Positions 33,148 through 43,714 of a DNA stretch of 64,000 bases are shown in pieces. The first letter of the stretch is position 1; every line of letters starts with the position of its first letter. Under the pieces are notes generated by a model that did not search any database, was not told where the DNA came from, and saw only the letters and a list, made by a program, of their open reading frames with translations. Both the position numbers and the translations under genes were made by a program. The stretch is from Advenella alkanexedens (GTDB lineage Bacteria > Pseudomonadota > Gammaproteobacteria > Burkholderiales > Burkholderiaceae_B), in NCBI RefSeq assembly GCF_019132845.1, contig NZ_JAHSPR010000003.1:62001-126000 (forward strand), written 5' to 3'.

Positions 33148-36100
33148 ATGAAAAGAATCACAACCCTGCTCCTGCTGGCAATAGTCATAATGCCTGCAGC
33201 CTGGTCACAAACCAGCGAAATAAACAATGGAAATCCTGTTTGCAAGCCTGCCTTTACTGGACATCCATGCAAGGATCGAAGCAAGGAGCCATCACTTAAT
33301 TTAGGTGTTGGCAACCCCATACATTTAATTAGTGGCAATAAATACCAAGAAGAAACCGATCTGCCCTTTCTGCCATCAGGACTGGAATTAACACGATATT
33401 ACAATTCGCTCTCCAAAGGTAATAGCCTGCTGGGTGAAGGCTGGTCGCATTCTTATGATACCCGCCTGTATTTTGCAGGTAACAAACTGCAAATTATCCA
33501 TGCCGATGGCGCCCGCACCCTATTTCAGGCACGCCAGGGTGACACCGCCCATGCAGTACAGGCCAGTCAGGGCAAATTGCTGGCCAAAGACAATGTCTGG
33601 CACTGGGAACTGGGCTCCGGTTTCAGCAAGATTTTTAATCAGCATGGGCGTCTGATACAGGTTAATCTACCAGGGCTGGAACCCATCCGCATCAGTCGCG
33701 ATGAAAGGCCTGGCCCCACCAGGCATGCCATTCTGAAAGTGCAGGCAGGCCAACAACACAAGCTGGTTTTTAATTATGAAATTTTCAAGGGCACGGCCCG
33801 TTTAAGCCGTATTGATACCCATATTGGCACTTTTCATTACCAGCACGAACAGCCTGAAAAACACACAGGCCTACGCCTTGTTGGCATGCAAAGACCCGAC
33901 AAAATGGGCAAAGCCTATGCCTATGAAGCCCAATACCAGCATGGCAACCCGTTTTTGCTAACCGGCATCAGCATGCATGACCATACCAGTAAAAAATCGG
34001 TCAGAACCAATTCATGGGCTTATAACGAAAAAGGCCTGGCCATTCGTTCCATCACGGGTCGCCAAGACGACACCAACAACCGTATTGAGATTGAATATAT
34101 CAGTCGCCCCAAAACTGAAAATGTCCCAGGTCTCACACGTGTTAAAAATACCGATGGCCAGCACACCGATTTTCATACTTCCATCAAGGGTGGAAAATAT
34201 GTACTGGAAGCAATTGAAGGAGCTGGCTGTCATGGTTGCGCCATACCCGGCACCAAAGCCGAATATGACAGCAAGGGAAGAATGACCAGCCTGAATGGCA
34301 CCCAGATTCATTACGATGAAAACGATAATATCAGACAACTGGACATCAGCCGCTCACCCTGGGCCGGGCTGCAACTGCACTACGATGAAAAAGACCGTCC
34401 GGTAACATGGTCCAGCAAAATTACAGGTGCCGAACATACCCGTTATAACGACAGAAACCTGCCGGTAGAACAGAAGTTTGCCAATGGAGACCAGGCTTTG
34501 TTTGAATATGATAAAGACGGGCACCTGGTAAAGGTGATGGAATCAACCAAAAACAAGGCTAGGTCTGTAACCACAAAAATAGTCTCACAACCGAAAAACA
34601 ATTTTTTTGCCGTTGAATATAGTGACGAAAATAACGTCGAAAAAAAAGTGTTCTTTACGCTGCAAAAAAACACGCTAAACATCAATACCAGCCGTCGTCC
34701 AATATGGGTATCAGCAAATAGAAAAGGCATTGAGGACTGGATGCCCTCAATAAGATACGATGATGAATACATCTTTGAAAATGAGGGTAAAACCAAAATC
34801 CACCATTTACCCGAAGGGGGATACATTAGTTATTTTTATAATGAAAACAACAAACCCGAAACCATTATCTGGACCGAACAATCCGGCAAAAAACACCATT
34901 TAATCATGGATTCCAGCATTCCCGAAAAAGGCTATGTGCTGGGCAACCAGTTGGCCTTTCATGCCCTTAAGACCGATGCAGGACAAACCCAGCTTAGCTT
35001 ATGGAATAAAGACAAACGGTTCTGGACCCAGACACTGGATTTCTCTGAAGACAACACCCTGCGCAGCGAAACCGTCATTGTGCCAGACGCAAAATACGAA
35101 GCAGGCCGCAATTATGCCTATGACCCATCCCAAAGAATGATCAGCACCAAAACCAGCGCCCAATATAAAGAACAGGATTTGTCTGGCCTGCACCATTATG
35201 CCTGGAACAAGGATGGATCCAGTGCCGCTTATTTTAATGGTAGCAATACAATTAAGCCCGCTATTGAACGTGATGTCAGCGGCTTGCCAATCAAAACGGG
35301 AGAACTTGAACTTGAGTATGGCCCCAATCGCAAACTGCATTACATCACTAAAAATAAAGCCTTCTTAGCCGCCTACTTTTATGGTGTGCATGGACAGCGA
35401 ACCATCAAAACCACCCCTGACGCGCATACCCATTATTACTATGATGAAAACAATTTACTGGTTGGAGAGTGGACTATCCACCGGGACAAGCTCACCACGC
35501 AGGGTGTCAATGACAATATCAGCCGCCGTTATATTTATGCCGGCAAGCTGCCCGTTGCTTTTATTGATTATGAACAGGCGACTTTCCCCATAAAAATGGT
35601 ACCCACCGAAGAAGTGCCCATTGATGACCCCAGGCGGCATCCTCATCAGTCAAAGCTGTATTTCATTCATACAGACCACATCGGCCAGCCTTTCATGGTG
35701 ACCGACCAAGAGCAGAAAATCCACTGGCTGGCACATAACAGCCCAACCGGGGAAAGCCATATTTTACATGCCGATATTGAATTCAACCTGCGCCTGCCCG
35801 GGCAATATTACGACCAGGAAACCGGTTGGCATTACAACTTGCACCGTTATTATGACCCAGCAGCGGGGCATTATCTGGAACCCGACCCGATTGGGCCTGC
35901 AGCTAATAACGATCCGTTTGGTTATGCCGCCCAGCAGCCTCGCCGGTTTACTGACCCGCTGGGTTTACTGCTTTTTTCCTTTGATGGTACCAATAATGAT
36001 AAATACACCAACACCAATGTCCGTAAATTCGAACGTTTGTATGATGGACAGCTTGGCAGCTATATTGAAGGCTCGGGAGCCCTGACTGAAGAGACTAATT

Positions 36101-37098
36101 TTAGCAATACAATGGATCTGCTGGCTGCCACTAAAACGCAAGAGATTGTCAATCAGCAATTCTATGCACTGCTCAACCATATTGCCCCGTACTTCTACGT
36201 GCGAGGGGATGCAACACCCATAAATGAGGAGGCAAACACACAACCTTTACCTTTTTTTAGTATAGATGTGGTTGGTTTTTCACGAGGTGCCACCTTTGCG
36301 CTCATATTTGCCAACAAGATAGCCGACAATACCGATAAACACGGCTTGTTCTCCTACCCATTCCGTGATAATCGTGTTTCATTCAAACTCATACAGGCCT
36401 GCCTGGATTTACGCTTTATCGGGCTTTTTGATAACGTCCCCCAATTGGGCAATCGTGGCAGCCGCAACCATAAAGAAAAATATAGCGTGCCCGAAAAATG
36501 GACATGGGTAGCGCATGCCGTGGCACTGCATGAATTCCGGGAATTGTTTCCTGTTACCCTGTTAACCGGGAATGGACGCAACTACATAGAGCAAGGTTTT
36601 ATTGGTGCCCATTCCGACATTGGTGGCATTAGATGGGACAGTGACCTGACTGACACTCACAACCCGGCCCCCGGTCGGTACAGTGACTTGGGTGATATTG
36701 CCTTGGCCTGGATACATTGGCAAGCCACACAGGCAGGTGTTCCCTTAAAACCACTTGACACCTTCAAAAGCGATAAAATCCTCAGTCAAAATTTCCAAAG
36801 CATAGACACCCCTTTCATGCATGGGGCTCCTGATAATGGCGATATTGTTCCGAATAGAGACAGGCATATACAAACGGCTGGCCACAACGAAAGAAACTGG
36901 CGTCAAGCATCTCACCCTTACTTAGGCGAGGAAGCAAGAATCGAAATGGAACATTTCATTCGCAGAATTCCCGAAGACCCAAATGCGACCCAACAATTTG
37001 ATTTTTTTGGTCTGGAACATCGCATCGTAGGAGAAATAGATGTCCCTGCCTATAAACAATGGCTTAAAAAAAATCTGGACTGGGACGCTCCCTTCTAG
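33148..37098 (+). CDS. RHS-repeat protein with signal peptide and DUF2235 (Tle1-like) hydrolase tip, copy A
   Basis: 1316 residues. Sec signal peptide (KRITTLLLLAIVIMPAAWSQ), a DUF6531-like start (LNLGVGNPIHLISGNKYQEE...LTRYYNS), YD/RHS repeats, then the RHS core (FIHTDHIGQPFMVTD, GQYYDQETGWHYN, HYLEPDPIG) ending at TDPLGL near residue 936. The tip is a DUF2235 alpha/beta hydrolase: FDGTNNDKY, the nucleophile elbow GFSRGA (Ser about 1045), LFDNVPQ and GAHSDIGG (candidate Asp and His). Such tips are phospholipases in Tle1 effectors. The signal peptide suggests export to the periplasm or beyond rather than type VI loading. No immunity gene was recognised next to it. Confidence 0.88.
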   Translation: MKRITTLLLLAIVIMPAAWSQTSEINNGNPVCKPAFTGHPCKDRSKEPSLNLGVGNPIHLISGNKYQEETDLPFLPSGLELTRYYNSLSKGNSLLGEGWSHSYDTRLYFAGNKLQIIHADGARTLFQARQGDTAHAVQASQGKLLAKDNVWHWELGSGFSKIFNQHGRLIQVNLPGLEPIRISRDERPGPTRHAILKVQAGQQHKLVFNYEIFKGTARLSRIDTHIGTFHYQHEQPEKHTGLRLVGMQRPDKMGKAYAYEAQYQHGNPFLLTGISMHDHTSKKSVRTNSWAYNEKGLAIRSITGRQDDTNNRIEIEYISRPKTENVPGLTRVKNTDGQHTDFHTSIKGGKYVLEAIEGAGCHGCAIPGTKAEYDSKGRMTSLNGTQIHYDENDNIRQLDISRSPWAGLQLHYDEKDRPVTWSSKITGAEHTRYNDRNLPVEQKFANGDQALFEYDKDGHLVKVMESTKNKARSVTTKIVSQPKNNFFAVEYSDENNVEKKVFFTLQKNTLNINTSRRPIWVSANRKGIEDWMPSIRYDDEYIFENEGKTKIHHLPEGGYISYFYNENNKPETIIWTEQSGKKHHLIMDSSIPEKGYVLGNQLAFHALKTDAGQTQLSLWNKDKRFWTQTLDFSEDNTLRSETVIVPDAKYEAGRNYAYDPSQRMISTKTSAQYKEQDLSGLHHYAWNKDGSSAAYFNGSNTIKPAIERDVSGLPIKTGELELEYGPNRKLHYITKNKAFLAAYFYGVHGQRTIKTTPDAHTHYYYDENNLLVGEWTIHRDKLTTQGVNDNISRRYIYAGKLPVAFIDYEQATFPIKMVPTEEVPIDDPRRHPHQSKLYFIHTDHIGQPFMVTDQEQKIHWLAHNSPTGESHILHADIEFNLRLPGQYYDQETGWHYNLHRYYDPAAGHYLEPDPIGPAANNDPFGYAAQQPRRFTDPLGLLLFSFDGTNNDKYTNTNVRKFERLYDGQLGSYIEGSGALTEETNFSNTMDLLAATKTQEIVNQQFYALLNHIAPYFYVRGDATPINEEANTQPLPFFSIDVVGFSRGATFALIFANKIADNTDKHGLFSYPFRDNRVSFKLIQACLDLRFIGLFDNVPQLGNRGSRNHKEKYSVPEKWTWVAHAVALHEFRELFPVTLLTGNGRNYIEQGFIGAHSDIGGIRWDSDLTDTHNPAPGRYSDLGDIALAWIHWQATQAGVPLKPLDTFKSDKILSQNFQSIDTPFMHGAPDNGDIVPNRDRHIQTAGHNERNWRQASHPYLGEEARIEMEHFIRRIPEDPNATQQFDFFGLEHRIVGEIDVPAYKQWLKKNLDWDAPF

Positions 37099-37180
37099 CC
37101 TAAACGCTCCCTTAAATATATAACGGTTCGGCCTTTTTCTTAAAAGCTGAACCAAAGACCTTGCCAGACAACAATGTTAA

Positions 37181-37762
37181 TCCAATGAAAAAAACCAGCT
37201 CATCCTGCAATCATTTGCCAATGGCGACAAAATGCAATTTTCCTATGACGGAAATGGAAAATTAAACTATATACACAAGCTCAAGAACGGTAGCCAATGG
37301 GCTGATCCGGCTACGCTGGAACATAACGAACGGAGACAGAGCCGCTTTACAGGGTTTTAAAAGAAAACAAGCTTTTGATCGATTCAGTGAAGATGCATTT
37401 AGTTTTACAACATTCAATCGTGTATTTTCTCCAGCAATATTCCAGCAAATCTACTATCGCGACTATTATCGCATTGTCAAAGACACGCAAACCGTTGAAC
37501 ACATTTTGCCTGAAGGCGGCACCCTGGCCAACGAACACACCAGCCTGCCAGCCAGCCAGGCAACTGCATAGCACAAGCGGGTATTCGTACGATTCGCAAA
37601 ACCGGCTCACTGACGCAGTTATCAATACACGATACTACTAACAAGACACCAACACCCGCCACCAATACGCCTGGAACCCCGATGGCTCCAACGCCTCTTA
37701 CGACAAGGACGGCACCACCGCCACACCACAAATCACCCGGGATGCCAGCGGCCTGCCGGTAA
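37181..37762 (+). pseudogene. decayed copy of the fourth RHS gene (5' part)
   Basis: Matches 43830-44640 of the RHS gene at 43715, including AATGAAAAAAACCAGCT and the AACGGNAGCCAATGGGCTGAT stretch. It has frameshifts and stop codons. An internal deletion corresponds to about 44171-44413: the text jumps from the CTGAAGGCGGC region to ACCAGCCTGCCAGCC. It ends where the deletion-derivative RHS gene begins. The offset of about 6.65 kb to its intact relative equals that between the two large RHS genes. Confidence 0.8.
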
Positions 37763-37780
37763 AATTTCGCTACCTAAACC

Positions 37781-39313
37781 ATGAAAAAAATTTCAGCACT
37801 TATTTTACTGGCAGCGACGCTATTACAGCACGCATGGTCTCAAACCATCTCGCAAACTTACAATTTTGTTTCCTGCAAATCCGCTGTCATAGCTAACCCA
37901 TGCCCGGACACCTTGGAAAAACCCTCATTAACCCCGGGTACCGGCAATCCCGCTTACCTAATCACAGGTAGCAGGTCCCGCTTTTGTGATATCCGATCGT
38001 GGCTTACCGGAAGCAAGTTGCAAATTGTACATGCAGACGGCTTACGCAATCAGGTCGTTGAACAAACATTCGCCAACGGCAATCATGCCCTTCTGGAGTA
38101 TGACGAAACAGGTTACCTGAGAACGGTAACCGAAACGTCAAAACGAAAAGAACCCCCAATCATTACAAAATTAGGGGGCACCGCAGATTTCGGATGGGTC
38201 TTGATAAAGTCTCCAAAAGAGAGCCTTACTTTTGATTCACGACAAGAAAATACGCTATATGTAGAGTCTTATCGAAACAGAAACGAACATTCTGATGTCA
38301 AAGCAATTCTGACAGATAAATATACATTTGAAAAACCCAATCGAGCACGTATTCATCATCTGCCTGAAGGCGGCTCTATTACTTATTTGCATGACAAAAA
38401 CAACAAACCCGAAACCATCATCTGGACCGAGCAGTCGGGTAAGCAATCTCACCTGATTCTTGACTCTCATACATTTGGCAAAGGCTATTTGCTGGGTAAC
38501 AAACTTCAATTTCATGCTTTAAAAACCGAACAGGGGCAAACACAGCTCAGTTTATGGGATGAAAAGCAGAAACGAATATGGAGCCAACTGCTTAATTTTT
38601 CAGAAAACAACACCCTAATCAATGAAACCGTAATGGTACCGCAGGTCGACTATCAATCCACGCAATCCTATGTGTATGACCCGCGCAAAAGAATGGTGAA
38701 CGCCACGATACAGGCTCATCAAAAGAAACAGGACCTTTCCACTCAATATCATTATGCCTGGAATGACAATGGTTCAAATGCCGCATATTCCAATGGATCC
38801 GAAAGTATTATTTCGAACATAGAACGCGATGCCAGTGGTCTGCCGCTCAAGATTAACGACTTTGTACTTAAATATGGCGCCAACCAGCGGTTGAAATACG
38901 TTGAACTTGATAAGGAACTACTTGCTGAATATATTTATAACGGTATAGGGCAAAGAATTATAAAAAAAACCAAAGACACACATACCCATTACTACTACGA
39001 AAACAACCTGCTGGCTGGAGAATGGACAACACGTAAGGGAAAACGCGCCGAGCATGGACCAAACGGGGGTATTGACCGCCGCTACATTTATGCAGGCCAG
39101 TTACCTGTTGCTTTCATTGAGTACGAGCGTGCCTCTTTCAATATTGACGATCCATTGAATGACTCCTTCATGGATTATGACGCCGATACCTTCAACCCAA
39201 TCAAAAAGCCGCAACTTCGACCCTATAAGGCAAAGCTGTATTTTATTCATTCCGACCATATCGGCCAACCATTCATGGTGACCGACAGCCACGCCTGCTT
39301 ACCAACCCGCTAG
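37781..39313 (+). CDS. RHS-repeat deletion derivative lacking core and tip, copy B
   Basis: 510 residues with a signal peptide (KKISALILLAATLLQHAWSQ). Compared with copies A and C, the N-terminal region has lost about 30 residues after LITGS and then some 330 residues between ADG and VVEQTFANG, both in frame. It proceeds through repeats to YFIHSDHIGQPFMVTD and then stops after eight unrelated residues (SHACLPTR). The RHS core domain and any toxin tip are therefore missing. It may be a non-functional remnant that is still open, or a secreted shell fragment. Confidence 0.7.
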   Translation: MKKISALILLAATLLQHAWSQTISQTYNFVSCKSAVIANPCPDTLEKPSLTPGTGNPAYLITGSRSRFCDIRSWLTGSKLQIVHADGLRNQVVEQTFANGNHALLEYDETGYLRTVTETSKRKEPPIITKLGGTADFGWVLIKSPKESLTFDSRQENTLYVESYRNRNEHSDVKAILTDKYTFEKPNRARIHHLPEGGSITYLHDKNNKPETIIWTEQSGKQSHLILDSHTFGKGYLLGNKLQFHALKTEQGQTQLSLWDEKQKRIWSQLLNFSENNTLINETVMVPQVDYQSTQSYVYDPRKRMVNATIQAHQKKQDLSTQYHYAWNDNGSNAAYSNGSESIISNIERDASGLPLKINDFVLKYGANQRLKYVELDKELLAEYIYNGIGQRIIKKTKDTHTHYYYENNLLAGEWTTRKGKRAEHGPNGGIDRRYIYAGQLPVAFIEYERASFNIDDPLNDSFMDYDADTFNPIKKPQLRPYKAKLYFIHSDHIGQPFMVTDSHACLPTR

Positions 39314-39384
39314 GCACGGGAAACTGTAGTTCCATTTATCTGCAGGATTCCAAAACACGAAAAAATACGGGGATTTTTTGAGCC

Positions 39385-39649
39385 CTCTTACCGGATGAGG
39401 TTTTTCTTCCAGATACTCGTCATATCCTTCCCGATCTTTTCGGCATAAGTTTGATAAGGATTGGACTCGGGGTTTTCAGCCACGGTGTGACACAATGTTA
39501 TCAATAGCTTCATCCAATTGTTCTACCGTAAACACACCATTTTCAGGCAGTGTCTCATAATCACGCCCTGCAGCCTTCAGGACAGACAGGGCATGCTTGT
39601 CCAGCATCACAACATCAGCACTTGCATTTGAGCGGAAAGTAATCAGCAT
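39385..39649 (-). pseudogene. broken second copy of the DUF1840 gene
   Basis: The first 50 or so codons (MLITFRSNASADVVML through FTVEQLDEAI) are almost identical to the gene at 32675-33046. A frame change and stop follow at about 39476, and the remaining homology (CTTCCAGATACTCGTCAT) is degenerate. The upstream 100 bases, shared with copy C of the RHS gene, are also nearly identical to those before copy A. Confidence 0.85.
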
Positions 39650-39750
39650 CTTCGGTTTCCCACAATAGATAAAGTAATACGCCCAGTTTACTACAAGAAG
39701 CATTTCAGGCCGATGATTTCATTTTTCGTTCAAAACGAGCACTCACGGTC

Positions 39751-42700
39751 ATGAAAAGAATCACAACCCTGCTACTGCTGGCAATAGTCATAATGCCTGC
39801 AGCCTGGTCGCAAACCAGCGAAATAAACGATGGAAATCCCGTTTGCAAGCCTGCTTTTACCGGACATCCATGCAAGGATCGAAGCAAGGAGCCCTCACTT
39901 AATTTGGGTGTGGGCAACCCTATCCATTTAATTAGTGGCAATAAATACCAAGAAGAAACCGATCTGCCCTTTCTGCCATCAGGACTGGAATTAACACGAT
40001 ATTACAATTCGCTCTCCAAAGGTAATAGCCTGCTGGGTGAAGGCTGGTCGCATTCTTATGATACCCGTCTGTATTTTGCAGGTAACAAACTGCAAATTAT
40101 CCATGCCGATGGCACCCGCACCCTATTTCAGGCCCGTCAGGATGATACCGCCCATGCAGTACAGGCCAGTCAAGGCAAATTGCTGGCCAAAGACAATGTC
40201 TGGCACTGGGAACTGGGCTCTGGTTTCAGCAAGATTTTTAATCAGCATGGACGCCTGATACAGGTTAATCTACCTGGGCTGGAGCCCATCCGCATCAGCC
40301 GCGATGCAAAGCCAGGCCCCACCCAGCATGCCATTCTGGAAGTACAGGCAGGCCTCCAACACAAGCTGGTTTTTAATTATGAAATTTTCAAGGGTGCGGC
40401 CCGTTTAAGCCGTATTGATACCCATGTTGGGACTTTTCATTACCAGCACGAACAGCCTGAAAACCACACAGGTCTACGCCTTGTTGGCATGCAAAGACCC
40501 GACAAAATGGGCAAAGTCTATGCCTATGAAGCCCAATACCAGCATGGCAACCCGTTTTTGCTAACCGGCATTAGCATGCATGACCATACCGGTCAAAAAG
40601 CGGTCAGAACCAATTCATGGGCTTATGACGAAAAAGGCCTGGCTATTCGTTCCATAACGGGTGGCCAAGAAGATACCAACAACCATATTGAGATTGAATA
40701 TATCAGTCGCCCCAAAACTGAAAATGCCCCAGGCCTCACGCGTGTTAAAAATACCGATGGCAAGCACACCGATTTTCATACTTCCATCAAGGGTGGAAAA
40801 TATGTACAGGAAGCAGTCAAAGGAGCAGGCTGTTATGGTTGCGCCATACCCGGCACCCAAGCCGAGTATGACAGCAAGGGAAGAATGACCAGCCTGAATG
40901 GCACCCGGATTCATTACGATGAAAACGACAATATCAGACAACTGGACATAAACCGTTCACCCTGGACCGGGCTGCAACTGCATTACGATGCCAAAGACCG
41001 TCCGATAACATGGTTCAGCAAGATTACAGGCGCCGAACACACCCGCTATAACGACAGAAACCAGCCGGTTGAACAGAAATTTGCCAATGGAGACCGGGCT
41101 CTGTTTGAATATGATAAAGACGGGCAACTTGCAAAGGTGACGGAAACCTCAAAAGATAAAGACCTTTCAAGCACCATAAAAATTCTTACAAGCCCTGAAA
41201 AAAACTACATCATTCTTCAGCATGACTTGGAAACAATACGATATGACACACGACAGAAAAATACTTTAATCGCCAGTACGGAACGCAATCCAATACAGGC
41301 AGCCCAAATCAGCTTTGAGGACAAATATACATTTGAGAACGATGGAAAAACCCGGATTCACCACTTACCCGAAGGAGGACATATAAGCTATTTTTACAAT
41401 CAGGAAAACAAACCTGAAACTATCATTTGGACCGAACAATCCGGCAAAAAACACCATTTAATCATGGATTCCAGCATTCCCGAAAAAGGCTATGTGCTGG
41501 GCAACCAGTTGGCCTTTCATGCCCTTAAGACCGATGCAGGACAAACCCAGCTTAGCTTATGGAATAAAGACAAACGGTTCTGGACCCAGACACTGGATTT
41601 CTCTGAAGACAACACCCTGCGCAGCGAAACCGTCATTGTGCCAGACGCAAAATACGAAGCAGGCCGCAATTATGCCTATGACCCATCCCAAAGAATGATC
41701 AGCACCAAAACCAGCGCCCAATATAAAGAACAGGATTTGTCTGGCCTGCACCATTATGCCTGGAACAAGGATGGCTCCAGTGCCGCTTATTATAATGGCA
41801 GCGATACCATTAAACCCGCTATTGAACGTGATGCCAGCGGTTTGCCACTCAAGATAAATGAGTTTGATCTTATTTACGATGCCAGTCGTAGACTTCGTTT
41901 CATAAGCAAAGACAAAAAACCGATTGCCACCTATCTTTATAACGCACTCGGTCAACGAATCCTCAAAAAAACGCCAAACAGCCACACCTATTATTACTAT
42001 GAAAACAATAAGTTATCCGGTGAATGGACCACTTATAAAGACAAGCACTCACGGCGCGGACTGAATGGCAATATTGACCGCCGCTATATTTATGCTGGCA
42101 ATCTGCCTGTGGCTTTCATTGAGTATGAAAAAGCAATGTTTCCCTATGAATACGCTTTACCACATGACGCATCAGCCCAAAAAGCACTACCTCCCCAACA
42201 ACCTCATCAGTCAAAATTGTATTTCATTCATACAGACCACATCGGCCAACCTTTCATGGTGACTGACCAAGAGCAGAAAATTCACTGGCTAGCCCATAAC
42301 AGCCCTACTGGACAAAGCCATATTCTGCATGCCGATATTGAATTCAACCTGCGCCTGCCCGGGCAATATTACGACCAGGAAACCGGCTGGCATTACAACA
42401 TGAATCGTTACTATGACCCGGGAGCAGGGCATTACTTGGAGCCTGACCCGATTGGACCTGTGCCCAATAACGACCCTTTTGGGTATGCTGCCCAGCAACC
42501 ACGTCTGTTTATTGACCCCTTGGGATTGCTGCTGTTTGCATTTGATGGCACAGAAAATAACAAATATTCAAATACCAATGTATTGAAGTTTACGAGGCTT
42601 TATATTGGAGACAAAAGCTATACCTCAGGAACAGGCAAGTTCCTTCCCACAACCCATACTGCTGGAATGCTTGATGCCGCATTAGGTTATAACATCATGA

Positions 42701-43605
42701 ACATTATTAACCATCAAATCAATGAATTGGTTAATACCATACCTAATACTTTTAACATTAATAACACTAATAATCCCCTCTTGCCAATTGATATTATTGC
42801 TTTTTCACGTGGTTCGGCCATCGCCCTGATCTTTGCCAATATGCTGGCCGATCATACTGACGAACATGGTTTTTTCTCGATGGAATGGACCTCTCTTCTT
42901 CATGGAAAAAGAAAAGACACAATCAATGCCTGCCTTGACCTGCGCTTTATCGGTTTATTCGACAATGTACCGCAAATAGGTTACCGGGGAAATTTAAACG
43001 ACCTTTACACATATACCGTTCCTGACTCATGGGACTGGATTGCCCATGCTGCTTCCCTGAACGAACACCGTAAATTATTTCCCCTTACCCCATTAGTGGG
43101 AGAAGGAAATAACTGGATAGAGCAAGGCTTCATAGGAGCCCATTCCGATGTTGGCGGTTTCACCTGGCAATCAGACCTCAAAGACCGACTCAACCCGAAA
43201 AAAGGCCAATACGGAGATCTTGGTGATATACCTCTGGCATGGATGGTATGGCAAGCAGAACAGGCGGGTGTTTCCATGGAATCCTTAAGCAACCCATCAA
43301 CACAGACCCAACCATTCAGTGGTATTGACAACCCTGTACTGCATGGTACACCTGCCAGAAGCTCGCCAAATCCTGACCTGGACCGGTACATACAAGAGCC
43401 CGGGAGTAATGCTACCGACAAATATCAACGGGAACATGCCACGCTTGGCCAAGCAGCCCGTCAGGAAGTGGAAAAATTCATTACCCGCTTCCCCGTAGAC
43501 ACCTCAGAAGATAGCCTACTTTCACAAAAAATTATTGGAACCGTAGATGCAACGCATTATGTAACGTGGCTGGAAAACGAACTCGGCTGGGACTCCCCAT
43601 TTTAA
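39751..43605 (+). CDS. RHS-repeat protein with signal peptide and DUF2235 hydrolase tip, copy C
   Basis: 1284 residues, near-identical to copy A over the signal peptide, first 480 residues and RHS core. It diverges over about residues 470-555 and over the tip after DPLGL (near 922). The tip is again DUF2235-like (FDGTENNKYSNTN, LFDNVPQIG, GAHSDVGG) but shares only part of copy A's sequence. Its nucleophile elbow reads AFSRGS (Ser near 1019), i.e. A in place of the first G. Same export and hydrolase inference as copy A. A shrunken RHS paralogue follows 109 bases downstream. Confidence 0.88.
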   Translation: MKRITTLLLLAIVIMPAAWSQTSEINDGNPVCKPAFTGHPCKDRSKEPSLNLGVGNPIHLISGNKYQEETDLPFLPSGLELTRYYNSLSKGNSLLGEGWSHSYDTRLYFAGNKLQIIHADGTRTLFQARQDDTAHAVQASQGKLLAKDNVWHWELGSGFSKIFNQHGRLIQVNLPGLEPIRISRDAKPGPTQHAILEVQAGLQHKLVFNYEIFKGAARLSRIDTHVGTFHYQHEQPENHTGLRLVGMQRPDKMGKVYAYEAQYQHGNPFLLTGISMHDHTGQKAVRTNSWAYDEKGLAIRSITGGQEDTNNHIEIEYISRPKTENAPGLTRVKNTDGKHTDFHTSIKGGKYVQEAVKGAGCYGCAIPGTQAEYDSKGRMTSLNGTRIHYDENDNIRQLDINRSPWTGLQLHYDAKDRPITWFSKITGAEHTRYNDRNQPVEQKFANGDRALFEYDKDGQLAKVTETSKDKDLSSTIKILTSPEKNYIILQHDLETIRYDTRQKNTLIASTERNPIQAAQISFEDKYTFENDGKTRIHHLPEGGHISYFYNQENKPETIIWTEQSGKKHHLIMDSSIPEKGYVLGNQLAFHALKTDAGQTQLSLWNKDKRFWTQTLDFSEDNTLRSETVIVPDAKYEAGRNYAYDPSQRMISTKTSAQYKEQDLSGLHHYAWNKDGSSAAYYNGSDTIKPAIERDASGLPLKINEFDLIYDASRRLRFISKDKKPIATYLYNALGQRILKKTPNSHTYYYYENNKLSGEWTTYKDKHSRRGLNGNIDRRYIYAGNLPVAFIEYEKAMFPYEYALPHDASAQKALPPQQPHQSKLYFIHTDHIGQPFMVTDQEQKIHWLAHNSPTGQSHILHADIEFNLRLPGQYYDQETGWHYNMNRYYDPGAGHYLEPDPIGPVPNNDPFGYAAQQPRLFIDPLGLLLFAFDGTENNKYSNTNVLKFTRLYIGDKSYTSGTGKFLPTTHTAGMLDAALGYNIMNIINHQINELVNTIPNTFNINNTNNPLLPIDIIAFSRGSAIALIFANMLADHTDEHGFFSMEWTSLLHGKRKDTINACLDLRFIGLFDNVPQIGYRGNLNDLYTYTVPDSWDWIAHAASLNEHRKLFPLTPLVGEGNNWIEQGFIGAHSDVGGFTWQSDLKDRLNPKKGQYGDLGDIPLAWMVWQAEQAGVSMESLSNPSTQTQPFSGIDNPVLHGTPARSSPNPDLDRYIQEPGSNATDKYQREHATLGQAARQEVEKFITRFPVDTSEDSLLSQKIIGTVDATHYVTWLENELGWDSPF

Positions 43606-43714
43606 AACATTAATAAGCCACGTGAATATGATAAGGACAAAGAATATCCAACGCTGTTCTCACAAACAGCTTGCCTACCCAACAAAAAACATAAGCTTAA
43701 AATAATTTGGTAAA

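Noticed and set aside
37125-37153. Terminator after RHS copy A
   Set aside because: The GGTTC/GAACC stem has mismatches and the T-run is in the loop; too weak to annotate.
33434-43421. Many medium ORFs on both strands within the RHS genes
   Set aside because: They lie inside or opposite repeat-rich coding sequence, lack recognisable domains, and recur in both RHS copies only because the genes are duplicated.
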